NCBI GenBank assembly: GCA_038363925.1 | Contig: JAQQWL010000011.1 | Span: forward strand, 3,534,001-3,598,000 | DNA from: Apiospora phragmitis | Taxonomy: Eukaryota; Ascomycota; Sordariomycetes; Amphisphaeriales; Apiosporaceae | Reading direction: 5' to 3' | Length of the DNA: 64,000 nt | Shown: positions 48,580-61,300 of the stretch, piece by piece | Position numbering within the stretch: the stretch's first letter is position 1 | Layout of the letters: each line of letters begins with the position of its first letter | Position numbers and translations under genes: made by a program | The notes under the pieces: generated by a model | Told to the model about the DNA's origin: nothing | Database searches by the model: none | What the model saw: only the letters and a program-made list of their open reading frames with translations

Positions 48580-50784
48580 ATGGCCGACACTGAGAAGCCC
48601 GTCGCAGCTCAGCAGCCCGACAAGGTCGATACCGCGTCCGGGTCAGCGGCGCCTGCTGTTGATGACGTGAAGATGGACGACGCGCCATCCGCCTCCAACG
48701 AGGAAGCTGCGGAGAAGACTTCCGCCGACGAAGGTAAGAGCACTCCGCGCCCTGCTCCTCCATCTTTGTTCAGAAACAGGCCCGAGGCGCAACCCGTCTT
48801 GTTTCCAGTCCCTCCATCTCCATCTATCTTAGGCATCTCACTTACAATCGCATCGCGTTGCATTACAGATACTACAGCTACCGCAGCCAACGAGAAGTCA
48901 AACTCCGACGTCGACATGAACGAGGCCGAATCCGCGAAGGAGGCGCCCGAGGCTGGCGCGTCCGCTACCAATGACGACTCTACCAAGCCAGCCGACGAGT
49001 CCGCTGAGAAGAAGGACGATTCGGCAAAGGACAAGGAGCAGAAGGCCGAAGCTGTTGTCAGCGAGGCTGCTGAGGCTGCCGCCGAAGGGGCTGCCGCTGA
49101 GGCCAATGGTGCCACACCGTCCAGCTCGAAGCAGACGGCGCGCCGCAAGTCAACAGGCACCCCTGCCGCCAAAAAACTAAACAAGAAGGCCAGCAAGGCC
49201 CGCATGCTCCATCTGGACTGCGTGCCCGGTGACCACTTCTTTGCGAGATTGAAGGGCTTTCCCCCGTGGCCAGTCATCATCGCGGACGAGTCAATGCTCC
49301 CGCAGACCATGCTATCCACTCGACCTGTCACAGCTGCACGCCCTGATGGATCGTACCGTGAGGATTTTGCCGATGGGGGCAAGCGCGCTGCCGACAGAAC
49401 GTACCCGGTCATGTATCTCCACACCAACGAATTGTAAGTGTTCACCGCTTACTATACTTGATGGTACACACTGACACTGCCCCAGCTCCTGGACAAGAAA
49501 CACCGATCTTGCGGAGCTCGACCCCGAGACTGTGAAAGACCTGATCTCCGCCAAGATGCGAAAAGATCTCCAACAGGCACATATTCTGGCTGCTGAGCAA
49601 AACAGGTTGGAGCACTACAAACAGCTCTTGCTTGACTTCCAAGAGGCTAAGTTGGCCGAGGAGGAGGCGAAGGCCGCCAAGGCCCAGGCCAAGAAGGAAA
49701 AGACGGAGAAGAAGTCCAGCAAGAAATCCGAAGCTACCGCAGTTGACGAAGACGAAGATGTTGAGATGGCCGATGCTGGTGACGACGACGAAGTCCCCGT
49801 CAAGAAGCCTAAGTCTTCAAAGAAGCGCAAGGCGGAGGAAGAGACAGCCGTAAGAAAACTCCACCCAGCGTATGGAAAGTGCAGCAACTGACAAAAAACT
49901 GCAGACCCCTCAGCGCAGTGACTCGGTTAAGAAGCCCAAGATAAAGTTGACAACTTCTTCCACCCCCCAAGGCGGCTGCCAACGGTGCACAATCGCCCAA
50001 GAGCGGCAAGGAGTCCACTACCAAAGCTAGCAAGCCGAAATCGAAAGCTGCGAAGAAGGATGCGGAGGAAAAGCCTGCGGCGCCCAAGGAGCCCGAGTTG
50101 ACCCCCGAAGAGCGCCACGTGCGCAAAGAGGTACGTTGCGCAGCCCTTCTGATCCTTGGTGGCGGTACATGGCGATCAGCAAGACTAACTGGCACTGCCG
50201 CATATAGAAAGAAATCCTTTTCCTGCGACACCGGCTGCAAAAGGGCCTGCTCAACCGCGAGTCGGAGCCCAAGGAGGACGAAATGAAGTCCATGTCGGAG
50301 TTCCTCGCCAAGCTGGAGACGTTCCCGACCTAGAAGTCAGCATCATCCGCGCGACGAAGATCAACAAAGTCCTGAAGGCTATTTTGAAGCTAGAAGGCAT
50401 TCCCAAGGAAGCTGATTTCCAGTTCAAGCCTCGGTCGCAGAGTCTGCTGGACAAGTGGAACAAAATCCTGGCCAGTGACACAGGAGCTGTGCCGGCAAAC
50501 GGTGTGAACGGGACCTCGGCCAAAGAGTCGGCAAACGGCGTCAAGAAGGAGGCCTCAGCCGAAGCCCCGAAGGAGGAGGCCAAGGAAGAGGCCAAGGAAG
50601 ATAGCAAGGACGACGAGAAGGAGGCCGAGTCCAAGGCTGGAGCCGATGCCGAGGACAAGCCCAGCACGGAGGTAAGCAATTCTCAGGGGTGCTTGTCTAA
50701 CTCTCCCGGACCGATAATGCTAACTCATGTACGTAGGAGACCACTGCTGCTACTGAAGCCGCTGCCGTCGAGCCGGTGGCGTAG
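48580..50784 (+). CDS. PWWP-domain chromatin protein with TFIIS-N/LEDGF-like domain (two apparent frameshifts)
   Basis: Six exons (48580-48733, 48869-49433, 49486-49849, 49905-50130, 50208-50671, 50737-50784) encode 606 residues after correction. The Ala/Glu-rich N-terminus is disordered. A PWWP domain follows at about residues 165-260 (CVPGDHFFARLKGFPPWPVI, then TYPVMYLHTNEFSW), then a charged Lys/Glu helix. A helical bundle near the C-terminus (KEILFLRHRLQKGLLN, SEFLAKLETF, SIIRATKINKVLKAILKLEG) resembles the TFIIS N-terminal or LEDGF integrase-binding fold. PWWP domains bind methylated H3K36 nucleosomes, so a role on transcribed chromatin is likely. Shifts are an extra C in the run at 49963-49968 and a missing G at 50327. 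The 135-nt first intron is stopless and a multiple of three. Confidence 0.84.
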
Positions 50785-51923
50785 AGAGCATACCGACCCT
50801 CTTGGCGCAGATGATGGCAGAGACGGGCGGTACCATATGGGCTGTAGACAAAGTCAAGATGTGCTACGAGGCCGCCGGGGCGAATTTAGAGGGCCGAGAA
50901 AATGGACATTTGGGGGCCATTGCGGCCTCGGGTACATGGATGCTTGGGCGCAGTGGGTTGTAATTGGTTTCTATGTAAAATACAGCGTTTTCGGGTTTTC
51001 TTCATCTCGAATTTCACATGAAAGTTGGCCGGGTACTCTCCCGATTTCCCGTTTGGAGCGGGAAAAGGAGAAAGGACACGAAATGGTCTGCGATGGCTTG
51101 CGGTCTCCTTGGTGCTTCCACGATAACGACAACGTGGAAGAGAGAGACTCGAGATGCTTGGTTGCTTAGGCGTTTGAGGCATGGGACTATAAGTTTGGCA
51201 GCTATGCGGCAACATTAGTGCAATAAAAAGTTTTACAGAACCATTGGTAGGAAGGGATCCGGAGATACAGCAACCCCCTTTCCAGAGCCGGCAGGCCAGG
51301 CAGGTCTTTTCGTGTCTGCAATAAACCAAGAAGGCTTAAAAATTCCCATAATGCCTGCTCTGTTCTTGTAGTCTTGACTATGCGTGGCTAAGGCGAAGAC
51401 TTGGAGTTCTTGTTTGAAGAAAAGGTATGATGGGTGCCTTTTCGGGTTAGGCTGGTTCATGTCGAGCTCAATTTGAAGTCGGGATTTATCGACTGCCTGT
51501 GCCTGGGGTAGGTACTATGTACGTACATTTGGAGTTCCATTTAGCTGTAGAAGGTACGGGACCCCCAGCACAGCCAATGACGAGACAGATACTTCAGAGG
51601 GATAGCTTGGGTGGGTAGCGCGTCATCGCTTCATTGCCTGAGCCATTGCATTGCTGAACCTCATACGCAGTCATCACCTGGATATTCCAAGACCAGCAAA
51701 AACCGAACGACACTCCTCTACTTTAGGCTGCTGCCAAAAACACGAAAAGCTAAAAAAGGAAGGGAACGGAGAATACTATGCGATTCTTGATTTGAAAGCA
51801 CATTTATCTCTTACCTGCCCCTCCTTCTGCTGGGAGACCAATCCTACACTTTCACGCCGCATCCCCACGATCAAACCACCGACACCTACCTCCGCCAGAC
51901 ACACGCATACCAAACGCGACAAG
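50785..51923. other. Intergenic, 1.1 kb
   Basis: This holds the 3' end of the PWWP gene and the NPL4 promoter. Open frames spanning 50886-51329 and 51651-51923 overlap both strands and show no recognised content. Confidence 0.45.
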
Positions 51924-53965
51924 ATGTTACTACGATTCCGAGGGCCAGATGGCATGAAGCGCATCAACATCGATGCCAATGCCACCTTTGCCGAGCTCGG
52001 ACAGCAACTTGTCGGGGAGCTGCCAGACACAGTCGTGCCCGAGCTATCTCCATGTCCAATTCCCCCACCGGCGACAGGAAACTACTGGTCGATGTCCAGA
52101 AATTCAAGATCAGCCAGATAGGCCTAAGCAACGGCGACCTCATCTTCCTCAACTACCAACACCGAGCCGACGCCGCCGCCAACGGCCAGGCCGACGCCGC
52201 CATATCCTCCACCACCAACAGATTAAACGGCAAGCCCGTCACGACCACCGAGGACCACCCCATCGACCCTCGGCCTCTGACGTCGCCAACGCTTATTCGC
52301 AACCCCTGGGAGGTGGTCAAGCAGTCGCCCTTGGATGACCGGCTAGACAGGAAGGATGGCAAGATACCGCGTGGGCGCGACCACCGCATGTGCAAGCACG
52401 GTCCCAAAGGCATGTGCGACTACTGCATGCCGCTGGATCCTTTCAACGCCGACTACCTGAAAGAGAAGAAGATTAAGTACATGTCCTTCCACGCCTATCT
52501 CCGGAAAATCAACTCGGCCACCAACAAGCCCGAGCTGGGAAGCTCCTTCATCCCGCCTCTGAACGAGCCCTTCTTCAGAGTCCAGCGTGACTGTCCCTCG
52601 GGACATCCCCAGTGGCCAGAGGGAATCTGCTCCAAATGCCAGCCCAGTGCCATTACGCTGCAGCCGCAACCGTTCCGCATGGTCGATCACGTCGAGTTTG
52701 CCTCGTTCGATATTGTGAACAACTTTATTGATGCGTGGCGCAAGACGGGGGCACAGAGATTGGGTCTGCTATACGGCCACTACGAGGAGTACGCCGAGGT
52801 CCCTCTGGGTGTCAAGGCCGTCGTTGAGGCCATCTATGAGCCGCCCCAAGTCGACGAGTCGGATGGCATCAACATGAATCCTTTCGAGAACGAGCCCGCC
52901 ATTACTCAGGTGGCCAAGCTGTGTGGATTGGAACCTGTCGGCTGCGTCTTCACCGACCTGGTGGATTCTAGCAGTGGTGATGGATCTGTGCTCTGCAAGA
53001 GACATGCCGATTCCTTCTTCCTCTCCTCGCTCGAGGTGTGTTACGCAGCACGTCTGCAGGCACAGCATCCAAAGCCCACCAAGTGGAGCGACACGGGCAG
53101 ATTCGGGTCCAACTTCGTCACCTGTATTATCTCGGGTGACGAGACCGGCCAGATTGCCATTTCCTCGTACCAGGTCTCCAACGAAGCGGTAGAGATGGTC
53201 AGGGCGGACCTCGTCGAGCCTTCGGTCGACCCGACTGTCATGCTGGTGCGCGATGAAGAGGAGGACGACGGCTCGACAAGCCGCACCCGCTACATCCCCG
53301 AGGTCTTCTACCGTAAAATCAACGAATACGGCGCCAACGTCCAAGAGAATGCCAAACCGTCCTTCCCCGTCGAGTACCTCTTCGTAACATTGACTCACGG
53401 ATTCCCCGACAGCTCAAAACCTGTCTTCAACACCTCGACATTCCCCATCGAAAATCGCGAGGTCATGAGCGAGAGCCAGCAGCCCGGAGCGGTAGCCAAG
53501 GCTCTTGACATCCGAGGTGGCAGGAACAACCTGTCACTCTCGGACTTCCATTTCCTTTGCTACATCCGTAATATGGATGTCCTGTCTAAGGTACGCTGTT
53601 TCTTCCCCTTGTATCAAGCTTGCCGTTACTGACCCCCTCTCTAGGAAGAATTGGCTCTCCTCTGCCAGCTGGCCACAACGCACGACCTGTCCAACACCTA
53701 CAAGCTATTCTCGATGCCTGGATGGCAAACTTTGGAGGCTATCGTGGAGTCGACTGGTGAGACATACCCCATGAACAGTAGCGGAACCAAGCGCAAATAC
53801 TCCACCGGAGGCGATGGCGCAAACACCGCTGCTGCCCCAGCTACTACTTCTTTGTCTTCTTCTGCGCAATCTGCAAGAACTTCGTCGGGTGAACCAATCG
53901 CTAAGCATTTTGCCAACCTTAGTGTAAACGGTGCGCAGAAAAGCGATAAGAGACGTCGATATTGA
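51924..53965 (+). CDS. NPL4: Npl4 cofactor of Cdc48 (one apparent frameshift)
   Basis: Two exons (51924-53590, 53645-53965) with a 54-nt intron (GTACGC to CTCTAG) encode 662 residues after one correction. The N-terminus is a UBX-like ubiquitin fold ([20 protein letters not shown]). The NPL4 zinc-finger region follows ([20 protein letters not shown], then [18 protein letters not shown]), then the MPN-like NPL4 domain ([30 protein letters not shown]) and the C-terminal part. With Ufd1, Npl4 unfolds the first ubiquitin of a chain so Cdc48 can extract substrates, as in ERAD. The frame breaks at 52038-52040; one more C joins the N-terminus to [15 protein letters not shown]. No splice site there explains the shift. 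Confidence 0.94.
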
Positions 53966-54685
53966 TACCCATTTCAAGGAAAACTCCTGAAGAGTGGCCG
54001 CTCTATATGGATGGACTGGGGTCTCGATGCAAGGGCGCTGTGGCACCAGCCATAAACTGGCCTGCCTTTCAGTAGAGTGGAATTATCTGGTATGCTGCAG
54101 CTAGGGCCGAACGCATGAGAGCCAGACAGCTGCAGCATGCATCCAACCTCGTTACCTCGTTGTGCCGCTGAGCAAGAAACAGGGGGCATTGCATTGACCG
54201 GAGTCTGGTTCTCCTCTTGTTTCCGGTACAAAAGAACGATGTAGAGGCTAGCATCCGATGTTTCTTCTTCTACCTACCTCCCGAGTCGCTTACTGCTAGG
54301 TAGCATATGGTAGCCACCCATGTTCATACAATAAAACACTGCATATGAGACTATCCTACCTCGAACTGAATGAATATCACGATTACCGTCTACACCAGGT
54401 GGGTTGTTGTTATCTCATGAATGAACTGACTTGACACGTCTCGATTGCATTTTTATTTTCCCCCCTTCCATGAGCTGTTCACCAGCACTCGAAGAACGTA
54501 CCGTCTAAACTACTCAAACGCCTTTAGACCAAAGATTAACCTAGCTGCCTAGATCGTCTGGCCGGAAACCCGCAAAGGATCATGATCAGAATGACGCACA
54601 AGCTTTTCTCTATTTCCGGAAAAGTGAGAACCCCTCCGACAGACATGAACTATCAAACAAACAAATTCTGGTTTTGGGTATGTAT
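53966..54685. other. Convergent intergenic region, 0.7 kb
   Basis: This lies between the 3' ends of NPL4 and CPA2. Nothing gene-like is seen. Confidence 0.5.
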
Positions 54686-57600
54686 TTACAAGGGCTTGCC
54701 ACCGATGAAGTCGGACCATCGGCGGACTTCAGAGGAACACCTCCTTACGGGGCAGCTTCTCGCTCATGCATTGAGCGAAGAGCATGGCAGTCTATTCGAT
54801 GGTTAGCAGCGCAACATGATGGGGGCCATTGTGTTCTCAACATACCTGGGGTTCCATGAAAAGGGGCACGCCAAAATCGACGGCGTTGCGGCGCATCACG
54901 TAGTCGACGTCGGTAACGGTCTTGGCTCGCTCCAGAGCCAAGTTGAAGACACCGTGGATGTCATACTTCTTGAATACCTCGCGGAGGGCACGCTTATCCT
55001 TTACGGGGAACTCGATAACCTCGACATTGTCCTGGTTCTTCGTGGTCTTCTCGAGGAATTCCTTGACATCGTCGCCAGCAGCAAAGAACTTGTAGCCGAG
55101 CGGCGACAGGTAGTCGGCAATCTTGGTCAACCATGGGCGGGAAGTCTCACCACCGAACAAGATACCCTCACCGGGCTCGGGCACCCGGAAGTTCATGGAG
55201 GATTGCATAGACGTCCAGTAAGCCTCGACGAGGTCTTTTCCGAAGCAAGCCATCTCACCGGTGCTGGCCATTTCCACACCCAAGAAGGGATCGGCACCGG
55301 CCAGACGAGTCCAGGAGAACTGAGGAACCTTTGTGGCAAGGTAGTCGCGCTTGACAGACATGAGATCAACAGGCTCAGGAACGTCCTTGCCAACGAGAGC
55401 CTTGGCAGCAACGTCAATGAAGTTGGTTCCAAGAACCTTGCTGACGAATGGGAAGGATCGAGAAGCACGCAAGTTGCACTCAATAACCTTAAGCAGCGGC
55501 TCGCCACCCTCGGGGTTCTCGGCCTTGATGATTTGCATGTTGAAAGGCCCGGTAATGTTCCAGGCCTTGGCAACCTTGTGGGCGATCTCCTTGAGACGCT
55601 GCATGGTCATATCGTCTTGGTTGGTAGGGGGAGCACCAAAGTCGCGTCACCCGAGTGGACGCCGGCTTGTTCGACGTGCTCACTAATGGCGTGAACAAGG
55701 AGCTCACCCTTGGAGGCCACACCATCGACATCAATCTCTTGGGCTCCCTCGATGAACTTGGTGATAACGACGGGGTGGTCAGGGGAGACGTTGCTTGCGG
55801 CCTCGAGCTTCTCCTTGAGGTCCTCCTGGCTTCGAATAACAGTCATGGCAGCTCCGGACAGGACGTAGCTGGGGCGGACAAGCACGGGGTATCCGACCTG
55901 GTCGGCGAACTTCTCAGCTTCGGCAACCGAGGTAAGTTCCTTCCAATCAGGCTGGTCAACACCGATGCTGTCGAGGATTTCAGAGAACTTTTGACGATCC
56001 TCAGCCTTGTCAATATCCTTGGGGTCAGTACCCAGCACATTGGCCTTGCCAGTCTCCTGGAGGCGGAGGGCGATGTTCTGGGGAAGCTGGCCACCGACAG
56101 ATACTACCACACCCGAGGCTGTCTCGAGTTCATAGATGTCCATCACGCGCTCGTAACTCAACTCTTCAAAGTACAGCCTATCGGCCACCTCGGTGTCTGT
56201 CGAGAAGGTCTCCGGGTTGTAGTTTACCACGACAGTCTTCTTGCCCATGTCGCGCAGGGCCTGAATCGCCATCACAGAGCACCAATCGAACTCAACGGAG
56301 CTTCCGATTCTGTACACGCCACTTCCCAAGACAATGGTACCCTGGTCCTTGAAATCGATGTCATGGGAGCTTGCGTTGTAGGTGGTGTAGAGGTAGTTGG
56401 TGTTAGCAGGGAACTCGGCAGCCAGCGTGTCGATCCTCTTGACCCAAGGTCGAATGCCCATACCCAAGCGGTGGGCGCGAACGGAGTCTTCATTGCTCTT
56501 GACGGCCTTAGCGATCTGCTTATCGGAGAATCCCAACTTCTTGGCCTTCATGACCAGGTCCTTCTTGAGGTTCTCCAGGCTGCCCGCCTTTTCCATCTCG
56601 CGAGTGCAGTCGACCAGATTCTGGAGCTTGTACAGGAACCACTTGTCGATCTTGCTCAGTTCGTGAACACGATCGACAGTGTAACCCTCGTGCAACATAG
56701 CTTGACCGACTGCCAACCATCGACGATCAGTTGGGTTGGCGAGCTCGAAGTCGAGATCGTCGAACTTGCCACCCTGGAAACCAACGAACCCGGGATCGAC
56801 TTGTCGAATAGCTTTCTGGAAAGACTCTTCGAATGTACGACCGATAGCCATGACTTCGCCGACAGACTTCATCGCACTGCCGATGTCTCGCTTAACGTGC
56901 TGGAACTTGGCCAGATCCCATCGCGGAATCTTGGTGACGATATAGTCGAGAGAAGGCTCAAAGTTGGCTGTGGTCGTCTTAGTGACGGCATTAGGCAATT
57001 CGGGAAGACTATGGCCCAGTCCAATCTTGGCGGCGGTGTAGGCCAAAGGGTAGCCCGTAGCCTTGGAAGCGAGTGCGGATGATCGAGACAAACGAGCATT
57101 AACCTCGATGACTCGATAGTCAAGGCCATCGGGCTGCAAGGCATACTGGACATTGCATTCACCAACAACGCCGAGATGACGGACAATCTTGATGGCGGCG
57201 GATCGCAACATGTGATACTCTTCATCACTCAGGGTCTGACTGGGCGCAACGACAATTGAGTCACCGGTATGCGTGCCCAAGGGGTCGAAGTTCTCCATGT
57301 TGCACACAGTAATGCAGTTGTTGTTGGCATCGCGAACAACCTCATACTCAACCTCCTTCCAGCCCTTGAGCGATTTCTCCACCAAGATCTGGGGCGACAG
57401 GGTGAGAGACCGGGCGGCCATGTTGCGCAGCTCCTCTTCGTTGTTGGCGAAGCCAGAACCGAGACCACCCAGCGCATAGGCGGCGCGAACGATGATAGGA
57501 TAACCAACTTTCTGGGCTGCGTCAAGAGCCTCTTCGATCGTGTTCACAGCAATGGAGTGGGCAATAGGGATGTCGATCTCGTTAAGAGCCTTGGCGAAAA

Positions 57601-58367
57601 GGTCTCTGTCCTCGCTGAGCTCCAGGGTGTGGACACTGGTGCCCAGGACCTTGACTCCATAGCGCTCGAAGATGCCCATGCGCTGCATCTGCACACCCAG
57701 ATTCAGCGCGGTTTGGCCACCGAAGGACAAGAAGATGCCATCGGGGCGTTCGCGCTCGATGACATAGGTCACGTATTCGGGGGTGACGGGGAGGTAGTAG
57801 ACCTCGTCGGAAAGCACGTGAGCGGTCTGGATGGTAGCGATATTGGGGTTTATGAGGACGGAGGCAACTCCGGCCTCCTTCAGGGCCTTCAAGGCTTGAG
57901 AGCCTTTACATAGATCGCGTCAGCACCAGAATCCCCTGAAGCATGGAGGAATTCGTAACCGCGGCGCATTTTGAGCCCAGGATTTTCGCAATGCGATTGG
58001 GTTCATGCATAAAGAGAGATGCGACCTACCTGAATAATCGAACTCTCCGGCCTGTCCAATGGCAAGACCACCACTTCCAATAACCAGGACTTTCTTGACA
58101 TCGACAATGTCTCTCGGCTTGATGATACCGCTCTCAATGTATGCCTTGGAGCTGGGAGCCTCCTGGATGGTGGCAGCGCATCGAACCGCCGAGCACGACA
58201 GGGTGCGCTTCTGAAGCAGCTCCGATGTTCGGCTTTGGGCCAGCAACTTGGAATAAGTTGGAGCAGTTACTGTGGTCAATTGCCTTCGGGGGAAGAGCCG
58301 TGGGCAGTCGGCGGCCATGTCGAAGCAAAGCAGGCCCCCGGCCAGCCAGCTTGGTCGAGAAGGCCAT
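54686..58367 (-). CDS. CPA2: Carbamoyl-phosphate synthase large subunit, arginine-specific (four apparent one-base changes)
   Basis: Exons are 58367-58030, 57903-54846 and 54791-54686, with introns of 126 and 54 nt. The N-terminus is basic and amphipathic ([20 protein letters not shown]), fitting a mitochondrial presequence. Two ATP-grasp halves follow, with [33 protein letters not shown], then [20 protein letters not shown] and [17 protein letters not shown], and an MGS-like C-terminus. The enzyme makes carbamoyl phosphate from glutamine-derived ammonia, bicarbonate and two ATP for arginine synthesis. Being a separate large chain, not fused to ATCase, supports the arginine-specific type. Shifts: extra G at 58288-58292, missing G at 55627-55631, and two missing bases near 54734 and 54740 (plus-strand letters). 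The corrected protein has 1167 residues and ends [10 protein letters not shown]. Confidence 0.93.
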
Positions 58368-61300
58368 GGCGGGAGAAGAGTATATGCGAGAAGAACACAG
58401 CGACTCTCTCTATGGGAGCTGGTCAGGAGCTTGGGTCACCGAGATATGTTAGGGAGGGACAAGGTCTCGAGCGACCGACTGGAGACGCAATTGCTCCCAA
58501 TTGAGGTCAAAGGCTTAGGAGGGAGAGGGTTGAGGTGTTGAGAAATGAACAGGAAAATGATTCCTCTCCTCCTCCGACTATAAATTTAGTGTAGGTATGA
58601 GTCGACGGCCGATTTGCCAGCCCTGGACAGGACAGGATAGGACAGGATAGGCTTTGACATGAAATTTAGTGGGACGCGATAACGATAGTGGTTCTTGTCG
58701 CGATGCAAGTTGCTCCAGGGCAGCTAGGTCCAGCTGGTACCAGTATGTACCTAAACCTACAGATCACCTAGTGTAGGTACATCCAGCAATGGACCAGTCA
58801 CGTCGGGGTCCGATTTCAAAAATCTTTCTGGCGCAATAGCACTAGAAAACCCCCACTACTAGCAGCAGATGATAGCTGGGAAATAAGGTAGCTGCCCGCA
58901 AAGCAGTAACCAGTGGGATGAATGGGGGAACCACTCGTGCCACATCCCCATTATGACTGGTCAGTTGTCATCCCCCCCCCCCAAAGCTCTGCTGCGATTG
59001 CGGAGCGCGCAAGGCTGATCGTGCAGCAAGAGTTTTTTTTCTTCCTTCTCCCGTCCCTGGATGAAGCGGCTCAAGTCTACTCTTGCTCGAGTTACCACTA
59101 ATTCGCGCACATACTACTTTTGATCCCATTAGGTCTCTGCCAGTGAAGAATCTTTGCCGGCGTCACAAGATTGCATACCATGCATATGCAGCCCAGTACC
59201 TCCTGGTTTGCGCTGCTACTGCTTCCTGTACCTGGCCGTTCCTGGAGCCACAAGATCAGGGTTATGAGATATGTGCCTGTCAACGCATACATAGTGGTAC
59301 ACCCTTTACGAGCATGGTATGGATTCAAAATGATCACAAGCATCTGAATCCTATCAAAGCTAGGATGTGTATACTCAGATTCAGCAGCCGAAATAAAATA
59401 AAACAGCTACGTAATGCAGCGTTACATCGGATTGGCTAGCTCCCCACAGTATGTTTTACTGCTGACTTATCCGGCATCACACCTGAATATTACGCAAGAT
59501 TCCTATAGAGCAGAATATATTATAATTGTCGAGTATCGAGACAACGCTAAACTTAAATTAAAGGGGGTTTCACTTAAGCTTTATGTGAGCCGATGTAAGA
59601 GCATAAAGCAGCAAAGCAAATTTGCATATATATTCCTGAAATTTCTATCATCCTGCCCTGAGGTAGGTACCTACAGTAGGTACCTAACCTATCATTGGAC
59701 TTTCGGACTTTCAACGGACCGAGGCTTATTAGCCGTGCCACTTAAGTTGGGCGCCGGTCACGCTTGATACTCCCAACTCCTCCTATCCTATCTGCACGGT
59801 GTCGCATTTTTCCTCCTAAGATGACTCGGAATGCTGCGGCGCCGTAACCCTTGGCGCTATTGATCCTCGTTAGCATACCGACTCCATGCGATAGGATCAC
59901 TGCAACCGTTGTGGACAGCGGTCGCTATGATGGCAGGGCTTCGCTACCCATCTTGGCCGTGGGGCCTATCCCCGCGATTTGTCCCGCTCGGCGAATACCG
60001 TCTTGCAACATGACCACGGTCGAGTTTGAGTATTCTGGCAAGATGGTCCAATTGGGCATGTTATTGATCATGTCCAGTCGTGCCTGTGCCAGGAGCATGC
60101 TGTGTCCTGCTCCGAGATCTGGAGAGAAACTCTCGTTGGAATCGACAAAAGTTGCCAGAAGGCAGCCCTCCGACAAATGAGAACCCTGTGACTCAATCTC
60201 GGCTTGTTCTTCGTCCTGGGCAGGACGTTAAAAGGCCCGGCTTGTTGCGATCGGCAACATGACGGCGGCAACGGAGGTATATGAGATGTTGATCTGCACG
60301 ACTGTGTATAATCCACGTCAGCTACCCGGTCTCCCCCATAGCTGCGGCGTGTTGGTGTTTATCTTTCTTCTCATGGCACTTGGTATGTCTTTCAGCCAAT
60401 GACCACAGTCGGTTTTAATCGCCTCATCCCCTAACTTGGCTACCTAGGTTTTGCAATCCATGATGACACGGTTCGACGCATCATTGGACATACAGGCATT
60501 GGAGTTTTAGACATTCCCCCGTTTACGATCAGATCCGGGCGTTGCAGGTATACATGGCGGATGCGTCGTTTATCTCAGGGTTGATTGGATGCGAAAAGCT
60601 AGTGAGTATAGGCCACCCCAACGTTTTGGACGTTTTCTTGGGCAGCTCTGACCGTACTAGAAAGCGAACATATACTACTTCGGCTGTTGTCCTGGGCAAG
60701 ACGGATAGATAAAAGGCCCCAATGGTTCCTTTCGAAGACTTTATATGTCTGAAAGGATTTGCATCAGTAGAGACGGCGTTGATTCCTTCCCGGGTCCATC
60801 GATATGGCGATGAACGATCACGTTTCCTGATGCGTCGATGACTGGAGTTCATTGACGATTTGTGTTCAGGGCTCTGCGACGATGCAGTGCCCGCCCATTT
60901 GTGTTCGGGGTCCATGGGTATGTGTGACGATGCACTACCGGCCCCGTCTTGAGTACATGACATGGCATCTTTGCCCCTGAGTATTTCTTTTTTGAGTTAC
61001 GGTGGCCTACTCTAACGGTGCTGGTATGCCCGCTACAGTTTCCACCCTGGCTAGCTGGACCATTGACGCCAGCTAGCCTGCTAAAGGATTGAGCTGTTCG
61101 ACACCATGCCTGTGCCCGCGCCTGCGTTCACGCTTGCGTAGTCATGGGTTTGGGGCGGTCCAGATGTTGTCTGTAGCATATGGAACTATTCATTTCATGC
61201 CTGCCTACATCATTTGTTCGACCACCGGTCACCACCAAGCTTGAGTTCTTTCTGAAGGAGATAAGCGCGATAGTAAGGGCCATATGCCGGAGTGGACGTG

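Noticed and set aside
54816..57913. Long plus-strand frames opposite CPA2
   Set aside because: Antisense shadows of the highly codon-biased CPSase gene.
59083..59767. Open frames in the gene-poor region after CPA2
   Set aside because: Low-complexity, no motif, and interrupted on both strands.
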